Assembly: GCA_943913325.1 (NCBI GenBank)
Contig: CALTXP010000026.1
Location: 1-20,910, forward strand
Length of the DNA: 20,910 bases
Direction of reading: 5' to 3'
DNA from: an uncultured Anaerococcus sp.
Lineage (GTDB): Bacteria; Bacillota; Clostridia; Tissierellales; Peptoniphilaceae
The position numbers were made by a program, and so were the translations under genes. Shown here one piece after another: positions 1 through 6,401 of the stretch (the first letter of the stretch is position 1; each line of letters begins with the position of its first letter). Under the pieces are notes generated by a model, which had not been told where the DNA came from, did no database searches, and was given only the letters and a program-made list of their open reading frames with translations.

Positions 1-42
1 AATTGAAAGATATATAAATCTATTAAAGAAAGGATATTTAAT

Positions 43-606
43 ATGTTACAAAAAAAGAATTATAAGGTGTATTTTTTTGTCTTAGCTTCTATTTTGGTAA
101 TAAATATATTTCCGACAAAAAGAGTATATGCAGATTCAGTAGATTTTAATGATAATTACTTATATGAAGATCTATCTAATGAAGATATTGAAACTTTTTA
201 CGATAAAGATGGTTACTTTATAGTAAGAATTAAATACAATTCTATTAATAAACAAAGTTCATCACCTGGTATTAATTCAGTGCCTAATAGACCAAAATAT
301 TTTAGTGTACCCAAATGGAAGTCTTGGAAAACTAGAATGACTATAAATAACAATATAGCTGCTAATGCATTGAATCTTGCTATGACCAGTGGATTAACGG
401 GTAGTTTAGACAATGTATTTAATCTATTCAAATATGTCCCAAAAGAAGTAATAGTAGGGAGCATATCGATTTTTTCTCCTGACATTGGTGGTGAAAGTAT
501 GGTTAAAATTTGGGATAAAAATAAGAATGGTAAGTTAGAATGGCAGGTCAGAGAAAAATCTGATATCTATGGCAACATTGCTCAAGTAGAGTGGAGAGTT
601 ATATAG
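43..606 (+). CDS. Exported protein of unknown function
   Basis: 187 residues. The N-terminus has Lys-rich residues 3-8, a hydrophobic core at about 9-23 and a signal peptidase I-like VYA site, with cleavage expected after Ala30. The mature protein would be about 157 residues. An acidic segment (about 31-50) is followed by a Ser/Asn/Pro linker, a basic Trp-containing stretch (KWKSWKTR), a small-residue hydrophobic segment (AANALNLAMTSGLTGS), and a charged C-terminus rich in Trp (KIWDKN, LEWQ, VEWRVI). There is no Cys and no enzyme motif that I recognise. The ATG at 43 has AAAGGA at 29-34, 8 bases away. The stop lies one base before the next gene, a small membrane protein, so the two are translationally coupled. 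A small secreted effector with a membrane partner is possible, but that is only inference from the arrangement. Confidence 0.7.
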   Translation: MLQKKNYKVYFFVLASILVINIFPTKRVYADSVDFNDNYLYEDLSNEDIETFYDKDGYFIVRIKYNSINKQSSSPGINSVPNRPKYFSVPKWKSWKTRMTINNNIAANALNLAMTSGLTGSLDNVFNLFKYVPKEVIVGSISIFSPDIGGESMVKIWDKNKNGKLEWQVREKSDIYGNIAQVEWRVI

Positions 607-607
607 T

Positions 608-937
608 TTGAATAATAAAAAAATATTTCAAAGTTTAAAATTTAGATATACTATTGCAGGATTGATAGTTTCATTGGTTTATTATATATTAAACAAACAA
701 ATTCTTCCTATTTTTATAATTTTGCTGCCATTGACAATATTACTCTATATAAAAGAAATTTTAAGTATGAAATACTCATATAATGATAAGAGTAATAATA
801 AAATAATATTTAATTTACTGGCTTACATTTTAATTGGCTTAATTATATTTGTATTATTCCAGTTATTTTTACCTGATTTAGATTTTGATTTTGCATATTT
901 TGTGGGAGTTATGTTACTAGTGGATATATTCTCTTAA
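608..937 (+). CDS. Small multi-pass membrane protein
   Basis: 109 residues, mostly hydrophobic, with about four predicted membrane segments: near 13-28, 32-50, 67-90 and 94-108. No known domain is recognised. The start is TTG at 608, one base after the upstream stop, with GGAGAG at 593-598 inside the end of the upstream gene and 9 bases away. This supports the rare start and translational coupling. It has few charged residues apart from a Lys/Asn-rich loop near 55-66. The pairing with the exported protein upstream resembles secreted peptide/immunity or secreted protein/anchor pairs. No sequence signature confirms either role. Confidence 0.62.
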   Translation: MNNKKIFQSLKFRYTIAGLIVSLVYYILNKQILPIFIILLPLTILLYIKEILSMKYSYNDKSNNKIIFNLLAYILIGLIIFVLFQLFLPDLDFDFAYFVGVMLLVDIFS

Positions 938-990
938 ATAGTGAAATAATCTAAAAATTGTTACTATATAAAACATGATCATAAAATAAA

Positions 991-1146
991 TAGAGCTGTT
1001 GCAAAGTACGCAAATCCTTTCAGAGTCTTTGAATACATTCTCAGAAAGTATCTTTGATTCATTCTCATACTACGAGCTAGATTTCAGACATTCTGAGAGT
1101 GTGTTCCAATGATATAATGCTGTATATATTATTTGTAACAGCTACT
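991..1146. mobile_element. Small foldback (MITE-like) element without ORF
   Basis: The ends form an imperfect terminal inverted repeat: AGCTGTTGCAAA at 994-1005 and TTTGTAACAGCT at 1132-1143 (one mismatch). The interior also folds back: TTCTCAGAAAGT near 1040 pairs with a complementary stretch near 1085-1100. About 150 bp, with no transposase. The GCTGTTGCAAA terminus resembles inverted repeats of several insertion sequence families, including IS6. I cannot assign a family. It starts about 55 bases after the membrane-protein gene and ends about 10 bases beyond the thiE stop, so it may also serve as the thi operon 3' structure. No clear target duplication is seen. Confidence 0.5.
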
Positions 1147-1153
1147 ATTTTAG

Positions 1154-1783
1154 TTATAAGATATCTACAATTTTTTCTTTTAAGTTCTTAGTATCTTCAT
1201 ATGGATCTTTACTATCCATGATAGCTCTTACAACAGAAACTCCCTTAGCCTTTGAGCCTTTTAGTATATCTATATTCTCGTAATTAAGGCCTCCTATAGC
1301 TACAGTTGGAATTTTTATATTATCATTTATTTCTCTTAGAGTTTCTACACTTGTTCTTTTTGTTTTGACATGGGTCTTGGTTTCAAATATTGCTCCTACT
1401 CCTAGGTAATCAGCTCCTTTTTTCTCCTCAGCGATTGCCCAGTCTAGATTTTTGGCAGTTGAACCTATTATTTTATTAGTGCCTAGTATCCTTCTTGCAT
1501 CAGCTACATCCATATCTTCATTTCCTAAGTGGACCCCATCAAGGTCTGCTGCAAGTGCTATATCAACCCTATCATCGACTAATAAGGGAACATTATAGAA
1601 GTGACAAAGTTCCTTTAATTTTCGAGCAATTTCTATTACCTGACGAGCTGGAGCATCTTTTTCTCGCAATTGAACTAGGCTTACTCCTCCTTTAAGGGAT
1701 TCTTCTATGACATGGAAAAATTCTTCATTACTTAGCTTATCTCTATTTGTTACTAGATATAAGCTTAAATCAAAGTCTTTCAT
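1154..1783 (-). CDS. thiE: Thiamine-phosphate synthase
   Basis: 209 residues, normal for ThiE. It joins hydroxymethylpyrimidine diphosphate to hydroxyethylthiazole phosphate, giving thiamine phosphate, in the cytoplasm. Visible family blocks in a TIM barrel: LVTNRD at 10-15, VQLREKDA at 37-44 (pyrophosphate and pyrimidine contacts), LLVDDRVDIALA with DGVHLG at 67-87, GSTAKN at 107-112, LGVGAIFETKT at 127-137 and the phosphate-binding AIGG at 162-165. The pocket residues after ETKT read HVKTKR, slightly off the usual sequence. The start overlaps the end of thiM by 14 bases, with AGGA 6 bases upstream, so it is the last gene of thiW-thiM-thiE. No thiD lies in this unit, so pyrimidine activation must be encoded elsewhere. 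Confidence 0.95.
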   Translation of the reverse strand: MKDFDLSLYLVTNRDKLSNEEFFHVIEESLKGGVSLVQLREKDAPARQVIEIARKLKELCHFYNVPLLVDDRVDIALAADLDGVHLGNEDMDVADARRILGTNKIIGSTAKNLDWAIAEEKKGADYLGVGAIFETKTHVKTKRTSVETLREINDNIKIPTVAIGGLNYENIDILKGSKAKGVSVVRAIMDSKDPYEDTKNLKEKIVDIL

Positions 1784-2561
1784 ATACTATCCTTTCCTTT
1801 AACTTTTCTTTATTTACAAGGGATATCTCATCTAAAAGTGATAATTTAAAACTAGCCATTCCCTTAGATTTACTAGCTCTTTCTGCTGATATGTTCATTA
1901 TAGAAATAGCAAGAGCAATCGCCTCTATGCTCATTTCAAATGATGTACAAGCTGCTATTATAGCACCTAGCATACAACCTGTACCTGTAACTTTTGCTAA
2001 ATCTTTACATCCATTTTTGAGTAATAGAGTTTGATCTTTGTAGGAGATGATATCTTCTTTTCCAGTTGCTACTACTATTATGTTATACATAGTAGATAAG
2101 GCTTGGCTTATTTCTATAAGCTCCTCCTTATTGATAGAAAGAGAATCTACACCCTTAGTTGTAAGCTTCTTGTTATAGATAGAATATATCTCGCTATAAT
2201 TACCCTTTATGACATTTATAGGATAATTTTTTATATAGTATAGACTAGAATCAAGTCTTATTTTTGTAGCTGATGCTCCTACAGGATCTAGTATTATTGG
2301 GACATTATTTTTTTTAGCAGATATTAAGGCTTCCTTTATCCCTAAAACTTTACTTTCATTTAAAGTCCCTAGATTTATTAAGAGCGCATCAGAATTTTCT
2401 GTTACTTCATAAACCTCTTTGACATATTCTGCCAAAAAAGGTGCCTGGTTTAAGTTTAAAAGAACATTTGCTAGATCATTTGCTATAAGTGGACTTACTA
2501 TAGAGTGAATAGTATGCGTTTCACTTAATAATCTATCAAAAATATTATCAAAATTAATCAT
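1770..2561 (-). CDS. thiM: Hydroxyethylthiazole kinase
   Basis: 263 residues, typical length. It phosphorylates 4-methyl-5-hydroxyethylthiazole with ATP, a salvage step feeding ThiE. Ribokinase-like blocks seen: INLGTL at 62-67, DPVGASAT at 92-99, GNYSEI at 120-125, ATGKED at 165-170 and VTGTGC at 191-196, with the characteristic Cys196 and neighbouring anion hole. The gene overlaps thiW by 8 bases (the ATG lies in the end of thiW) and overlaps thiE by 14 bases, so the three are one translationally coupled transcript. It is controlled by the TPP riboswitch ahead of thiW. The residues around the first helix (ANDLANVLLNLNQAP) are more diverged than the core. Confidence 0.95.
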   Translation of the reverse strand: MINFDNIFDRLLSETHTIHSIVSPLIANDLANVLLNLNQAPFLAEYVKEVYEVTENSDALLINLGTLNESKVLGIKEALISAKKNNVPIILDPVGASATKIRLDSSLYYIKNYPINVIKGNYSEIYSIYNKKLTTKGVDSLSINKEELIEISQALSTMYNIIVVATGKEDIISYKDQTLLLKNGCKDLAKVTGTGCMLGAIIAACTSFEMSIEAIALAISIMNISAERASKSKGMASFKLSLLDEISLVNKEKLKERIVYERL

Positions 2562-3060
2562 TTAGACTCTCTTTCATTTGACCTAGGCTACCATTTTTTT
2601 CCAAAGCTTTTAGCAATATATAGGCTATAGAAGACCCTATAATTGTAGCTATTATAAAACTTGGAGTAAATGTAAATAGGGCTACCTTGCTATCTCCAGC
2701 TATAAATTTCATTACAGGAAAACTTATCATGGATCCTATAATTCCAGTTCCTATTACCTCGCCAATACAGGCAGATATAAAGCTATTATATTTTTTATAT
2801 AAAAGCCCTGATAAGAAAGCACCGAATATAGCTCCTGTAAGGGCTAATGGTGAAATACCCATCAGACTCATTCTTATTATGCCAATCATAAAAGCGCAGG
2901 CTAGGGAATAATAAGGACCTAACAAAACTGAGCAGATGACATTTATAAAATGCTGCATGGGTGCGAAACCATGAACTCTTAAAATAGGTGAAATAACAAC
3001 GCCAATGGCAACAAGCATGGCAAGTAAGACAAATCTTTTTAGTCTTTTGGAATCTTGCAT
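2554..3060 (-). CDS. thiW: Thiazole/thiamine-precursor ECF transporter S component
   Basis: 168 residues, with about five or six hydrophobic segments, small-residue rich. This matches ThiW-type S components of energy-coupling-factor importers. ThiW is thought to bind the thiazole precursor and to use a shared EcfA/A'/T module encoded elsewhere; no energising module lies in this window. The N-terminal KRLKRFVLLAMLVAIGVVIS and the HGFAPMQHFINVICSVLLGP block are typical of the family. It is the first gene after the TPP riboswitch. AAGGAG at 3067-3072 (minus strand) lies 6 bases ahead of the ATG and is the ribosome binding site controlled by the riboswitch. Linkage to thiM and thiE supports the thiazole assignment. 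Confidence 0.9.
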   Translation of the reverse strand: MQDSKRLKRFVLLAMLVAIGVVISPILRVHGFAPMQHFINVICSVLLGPYYSLACAFMIGIIRMSLMGISPLALTGAIFGAFLSGLLYKKYNSFISACIGEVIGTGIIGSMISFPVMKFIAGDSKVALFTFTPSFIIATIIGSSIAYILLKALEKNGSLGQMKESLND

Positions 3061-3178
3061 AGAATTCTCCTTTTATAGTAGGAGTAGCTAAAATTAGAAA
3101 AAAATTTCCTACGCTAGCATTATCTAGATCAGGTTAAGACTAAAGGGTATAATCTCAGCTAATTTTAGCACCCCTCAT
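3061..3178 (-). promoter_or_regulatory. TPP riboswitch (THI box) with translational expression platform
   Basis: Reading the minus strand, the aptamer at about 3105-3176 has the conserved THI-box order: GGGGTGC, CTGAGA, ACCCTTT, AACCTGATCTAGATAATG and CTAGCGTAGGAA. This matches thiamine pyrophosphate riboswitches. Downstream, anti-Shine-Dalgarno CTCCT (3080-3084) can pair with AGGAG (3067-3071), the thiW ribosome site, across an 8-base loop. The same CTCC also forms the end of a segment (3081-3097) complementary to the aptamer 5' strand (3159-3174). No terminator T-run follows, so control looks translational. It governs thiW-thiM-thiE. Confidence 0.93.
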
Positions 3179-3194
3179 GTAATTTTCAATTACA

Positions 3195-3223
3195 ATAATA
3201 ACATATATATAAAATCATGTTAA
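3195..3223 (-). promoter_or_regulatory. Promoter of the thi operon
   Basis: On the minus strand, TTAACA (3218-3223), a 17-base spacer, then TATTAT (3195-3200), with TGT just ahead of the -10 (extended -10). Transcription would begin near 3188, about a dozen bases ahead of the TPP aptamer. The -35 box lies only 7 bases from the inner edge of the foldback element at 3230. Confidence 0.7.
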
Positions 3224-3229
3224 ATATAA

Positions 3230-3412
3230 AAGGGGGCTGTTGCAAAACTATGAATAATTATCGTCCCATTATTAGAAGCTTATCTTAGGAAAATTTTACC
3301 TCCCATGACCAGTTGGCCAATTTTAGCTTTCAGGCTAGTGGAGGCAAAATTATTTATAATGATTCTTCTAATGATTTTGGGATGATTTATTCAGTATACA
3401 ACAACTCCCTTT
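3230..3412. mobile_element. Foldback (MITE-like) element, about 180 bp
   Basis: The left end AGGGGGCTGTTGCAAAACT (3231-3249) is imperfectly inverted at the right end, AGTATACAACAACTCCCTTT (3393-3412). The complementarity continues inward: ATTATTAGAAG faces CTTCTAATGATT, and ATTTTACCTCC faces GGAGGCAAAATT, so almost the whole element can fold into one long stem. There is no ORF and no transposase. The GCTGTTGCA core is shared with the element at 991-1146. This suggests related non-autonomous insertions or remnants. No target duplication is obvious. Confidence 0.6.
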
Positions 3413-3569
3413 GATGAGTGAAATCCCTTTGGATTTCTGAGTTAAACAGCGAAAGTCTGAAACTTTCTTGTCTATTATAACCATTAAGCTTTATTTTGTA
3501 AAGCTTAAGCCTGTGCGTCTTCACTTCATTTTGGGTAAAATTAAAGTGAACGTTTGAATTGAGGTAAGA
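3413..3569 (+). promoter_or_regulatory. Leader with four consecutive stem-loops ahead of the glycerate kinase gene
   Basis: Four short inverted repeats in a row: GAAATCC/GGATTTC (3420-3437, loop CTTT), GAAAGT/ACTTTC (3451-3467), TTAAGCTTTA/TAAAGCTTAA (3484-3508, perfect 10 bp, 5-base loop) and TTCACTT...AAGTGAA (3520-3550, with an inner ATTTT/AAAAT stem). The ribosome site GAGG (3561-3564) follows. No known riboswitch is recognised and no convincing promoter is seen. It may be a structured leader, or terminators and remnants linked to the adjacent foldback element. Confidence 0.35.
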
Positions 3570-4658
3570 ATGAAAATTTTAATAGCAATAGATTCGATAA
3601 AAAATTTTGAAAATTCAATAGAAATTGGAAACATATTTAAAGAAGAACTAGACTGTGACTCCTATGTAATTCCATTTTTAGATGGAGGTGAGGGAACGGT
3701 TGAAGCTATGAAAGGTCTTTTAGATGGTGAATACCACTATGTAAATGTACATAATCCTAAAAATGAAGTTATAACAGCTCGCTATGTTATGAAAGATAGT
3801 GAAGCTACAGTTGAAATGGCAGAATCCTCTGGATTGCGTTTACTATATAAAGATGACTTAGATGTTATGCATTCTTCATCTTTAGGTTTTGGAGAAATGC
3901 TAGTAGATGGTCTAGATGCAGGAGCTAAATCATTTTTTATAGGAATTGGAGATACTGCTACTAATGACCTTGGCATGGGTATGCTCTATGCTTTGGGAGC
4001 TCGCTTTTATGATCAAAGTGGACATGAGCTTAATCCGATAGCAGAGAATATGGCTAGGGTTTCTACAGTCGACATTGATAATATAGATCATAGACTTTTT
4101 AGGACTCCTATAACGATTGCAACTAGTTCTGATACAACACTTTTTGGTGATAATTCTTTCTTAGAAAGTAGGATTTATCGTAAAGGAGCAAGTATTGAGG
4201 ACATAGCATTTTTGTATAAAGGATCTAAGAATTTTAAGCAGATCATAGAAAAGACTTTAGGCATAGATTCAGTTGACTTGCCATCTTTAGGATCTGGTGG
4301 AGGTGTAGCTTGGGCCTTATATACATTTTTTAGAGTTAGGATTTCTAGATCAATGGATGTGGTTTTAGAAAAACAAGATTTTGATAAGCTTGTAAAGGAT
4401 TATGATTATTTGATATTAGGAGAAAATGTAGATCAATTTGATGGAGCAAGTTCAATAAATGTATCAAAATATGCTAAGGCTTATAATAAGGACATAAGGA
4501 TAATCTTTTTAGAAGATAAATATGGCAAAAAAATAGAAGCTAGGGATAACTTTGATTACATATATAGTTATGATATCTCGGAAAAATTTGATAGAGAAGA
4601 GCTAAAAGAAGCTATAAGAGCTTTGGCTATAGAAATAAATAGCAATTTGAAAGATTAG
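3570..4658 (+). CDS. Glycerate kinase family protein (divergent)
   Basis: 362 residues, slightly short for the GlxK/GarK glycerate 2-kinase family (about 375-380). Recognisable family blocks: MKILIAIDSIKNF at 1-13, FLDGGEGTVEAM at 36-47, VEMAESSGLRLL at 81-92, HSSSLGFGEML at 101-111, ATNDLGMGMLYALGA at 130-144 and GSGGGVAWAL at 241-250. Members phosphorylate D-glycerate with ATP. Several signatures are eroded: the usual GGSATNDGG reads GDTATNDLG, and the TGEGRxDxQTxxGK block reads LGENVDQFDGASS (283-295). So fold membership is firm but glycerate kinase activity is not. GAGG at 3561-3564 sits 5 bases before the ATG. The gene stands alone between the thi region and the rhomboid operon. Confidence 0.82.
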   Translation: MKILIAIDSIKNFENSIEIGNIFKEELDCDSYVIPFLDGGEGTVEAMKGLLDGEYHYVNVHNPKNEVITARYVMKDSEATVEMAESSGLRLLYKDDLDVMHSSSLGFGEMLVDGLDAGAKSFFIGIGDTATNDLGMGMLYALGARFYDQSGHELNPIAENMARVSTVDIDNIDHRLFRTPITIATSSDTTLFGDNSFLESRIYRKGASIEDIAFLYKGSKNFKQIIEKTLGIDSVDLPSLGSGGGVAWALYTFFRVRISRSMDVVLEKQDFDKLVKDYDYLILGENVDQFDGASSINVSKYAKAYNKDIRIIFLEDKYGKKIEARDNFDYIYSYDISEKFDREELKEAIRALAIEINSNLKD

Positions 4659-4687
4659 TAATATATAAAAATATGTAAAATCATATA

Positions 4688-4759
4688 AAGCTACTAAATT
4701 TAGCGATAGATAAAAAATATTTTAAATTTTATTATTCATAATCTATCTTTTGTTAGCTT
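4688..4759 (+). terminator. Imperfect inverted repeat, possible terminator of the glycerate kinase gene
   Basis: GATAGAT (4705-4711) pairs with ATCTATC (4741-4747), flanked by AAGCTA (4688-4693) and TAGCTT (4754-4759). TTTTGTT follows the inner stem. The loop is long and AT-rich, so termination is plausible but weakly supported. Confidence 0.35.
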
Positions 4760-4780
4760 CCTAGCCACAAGTCTTTTACT

Positions 4781-4807
4781 TTGGCAAAAAAAAGAAAGAA
4801 GTATAAT
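4781..4807 (+). promoter_or_regulatory. Probable promoter of the rhomboid-lipoprotein-pepF operon
   Basis: A perfect -10 TATAAT at 4802-4807, with a -35-like TTGGCA at 4781-4786 (15-base spacer, short). If used, transcription starts near 4814. That excludes the upstream TTG at 4781 as a translation start and supports the GTG at 4847. Confidence 0.45.
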
Positions 4808-4846
4808 CAAGGTATGAATAATTTTAATAATTTAGGAGAGAGCAAG

Positions 4847-5497
4847 GTGACTAGAGCTTTACTGATAATAAATATAGTCGTATTTGCTATTATGACCTTT
4901 ACAGGAGGAAGTGAGAGTACAGCTAATCTTATAAGATTTGGAGCTGTTCATAAGGGACTTATAGCAAGTGGACAATGGTGGAGACTATTTACTGCAAGCT
5001 TTATCCATATAGGTATTGCTCATATTTTATTTAATATGTATTTTTTGTATCAGCTAGGGCCAGTCTTTGAAAGACTCTATGGAAGTATTAACTTTTTAAT
5101 AATATATCTTTTAGCAGGCATAATGGGTAATCTTTTAACCTTTGCCTTTGGGAATGTCGATACCATAAGTGCAGGTGCATCTACCTCCCTTTATGGAATG
5201 TTCGGCTTAGCTTTAGGTGTAATGCTCAATTATAGAGGTGATGAGCTTTTAAGAAGCTTTGGTGCTAGCTTTCTTACAGTTATAGCTATCAATGTAGTCT
5301 ATTCATTGCTAAGTCCAAGTGTAGGTATATTAGGCCATTTAGGTGGTCTTTTGGCAGGTGTTATTCTTTCTGGTATATTTCCAGTAGTAAATAGAAGTCT
5401 TTCTACCAGCACTCAAGTTATATCCATATTAGCCTTTGTAGTTATTATGATTTTATTTATAAGAATAGGTATGAAATCAATGGCTGTAGGTGGATAA
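4847..5497 (+). CDS. Rhomboid family intramembrane serine protease
   Basis: 216 residues from the GTG at 4847, chosen because AGGAGAG (4834-4840) lies 6 bases upstream. The reading frame opens upstream to a TTG at 4781 that has no ribosome site and overlaps a probable promoter. About six or seven membrane segments. Rhomboid hallmarks: WWRLFTASFIH, HIGIAHILFNMYFL (His and Asn of the HxxxxHxxxN block), the Ser motif GAST (Ser112, in place of the usual GxSG) and GHLGGLLAG with His164. Ser112 and His164 would be the catalytic dyad, cleaving membrane proteins within the bilayer. The stop abuts the ATG of the lipoprotein gene, so the two are co-translated. Confidence 0.9.
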   Translation: MTRALLIINIVVFAIMTFTGGSESTANLIRFGAVHKGLIASGQWWRLFTASFIHIGIAHILFNMYFLYQLGPVFERLYGSINFLIIYLLAGIMGNLLTFAFGNVDTISAGASTSLYGMFGLALGVMLNYRGDELLRSFGASFLTVIAINVVYSLLSPSVGILGHLGGLLAGVILSGIFPVVNRSLSTSTQVISILAFVVIMILFIRIGMKSMAVGG

Positions 5498-6391
5498 ATG
5501 AAAAAAGTTTTATTAATTCTAGGACTTTTAGTTAGCCTATCAGCCTGTGATTTTCAATCTAGAGAAGATTTTCAAGAAGAACTTTCTGCCAATAAGCCTG
5601 TAGAAAGTTCTGATATTGATATGCCTGCCATTAAATATGTTTCAGCTGATAATAATCAAAACTTAGAAGCTAAATCTAATAATGCTGATGCTAATAAAGA
5701 TGATTCTAAAGAAAAATTGGACTTTATATCTCTATATGGAAAGGGAAAAGTAGGAAAAAATATGAATCCTAATGATTGTCTTGGAAATATAGTAGATACA
5801 AAGATAGGAGAAAGTCAAATAGGGATTTCCATAAGACCATCTATTCAAGAATCTGGAGGAATTTCCTCTATATTATCCTATGATAAAGGTGATGGGATTA
5901 TAGAAAGAGAGTATGGGCCAGTAGCTGGTTTTAATAATCTAGCAACTGTAGTTACTTATGATGAGATTGAGTCAGAGTCAGGTCCTATGCTATTAGTTAG
6001 CCAAGTGAGCGTAGATAATACGCAAAGTTATAGTACTTATTATCTTTTTAATAAGTATATGAGTCTTATGGACTATTTAATATTTAGAAATTCCACTGAT
6101 AATATAATTACAAGCGTAGAAAGACTTGGAGATATGGTAGAAGTACCTAATTATAGTGAAAGTGGAAGCATAGATGAGGCTATAAAACATAGAATGCAAA
6201 CAGAACAAGACTATTTACCAAGTCTTTTGGATGTTTATAAGGTTAAATCAAAAGCTATAAAATCATTAGTAGGAGGAAAGGAAACAGATTTAGGATCTTT
6301 ACCGGACATTAAAGATGAAAGAAGATTATTGCTTATAAAAACCACTTCTAATCCTGATAATATGGGAATGAATATAGATATAGAAAAATAA
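5498..6391 (+). CDS. Putative lipoprotein of unknown function
   Basis: 297 residues. MKKVLLILGLLVSLSAC is a lipoprotein signal with lipobox LSAC, so Cys17 would be lipidated and the protein anchored outside the membrane. A low-complexity Ser/Asn/Asp/Lys linker follows (about 25-75), then a globular region with no family I recognise. The ATG follows directly on the rhomboid stop (TAA ATG), and GGTGG in the end of the rhomboid gene serves as a ribosome site. The stop is 10 bases ahead of pepF. Physical coupling to a rhomboid protease hints at a shared envelope function, but this is inference. Confidence 0.75.
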   Translation: MKKVLLILGLLVSLSACDFQSREDFQEELSANKPVESSDIDMPAIKYVSADNNQNLEAKSNNADANKDDSKEKLDFISLYGKGKVGKNMNPNDCLGNIVDTKIGESQIGISIRPSIQESGGISSILSYDKGDGIIEREYGPVAGFNNLATVVTYDEIESESGPMLLVSQVSVDNTQSYSTYYLFNKYMSLMDYLIFRNSTDNIITSVERLGDMVEVPNYSESGSIDEAIKHRMQTEQDYLPSLLDVYKVKSKAIKSLVGGKETDLGSLPDIKDERRLLLIKTTSNPDNMGMNIDIEK

Positions 6392-6401
6392 AGGAGAGAG
6401 T

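Noticed and set aside
991..3412. A complete insertion sequence around the thi operon
   Set aside because: No transposase is present in or near either foldback element. Only the terminal sequences resemble insertion sequence ends.
4781..4846. N-terminal extension of the rhomboid protein from TTG
   Set aside because: It has no ribosome site, and the stretch carries a -35-like box and TATAAT. GTG at 4847 has AGGAGAG at good spacing. The lysine-rich extension is protein-like, so some doubt remains.
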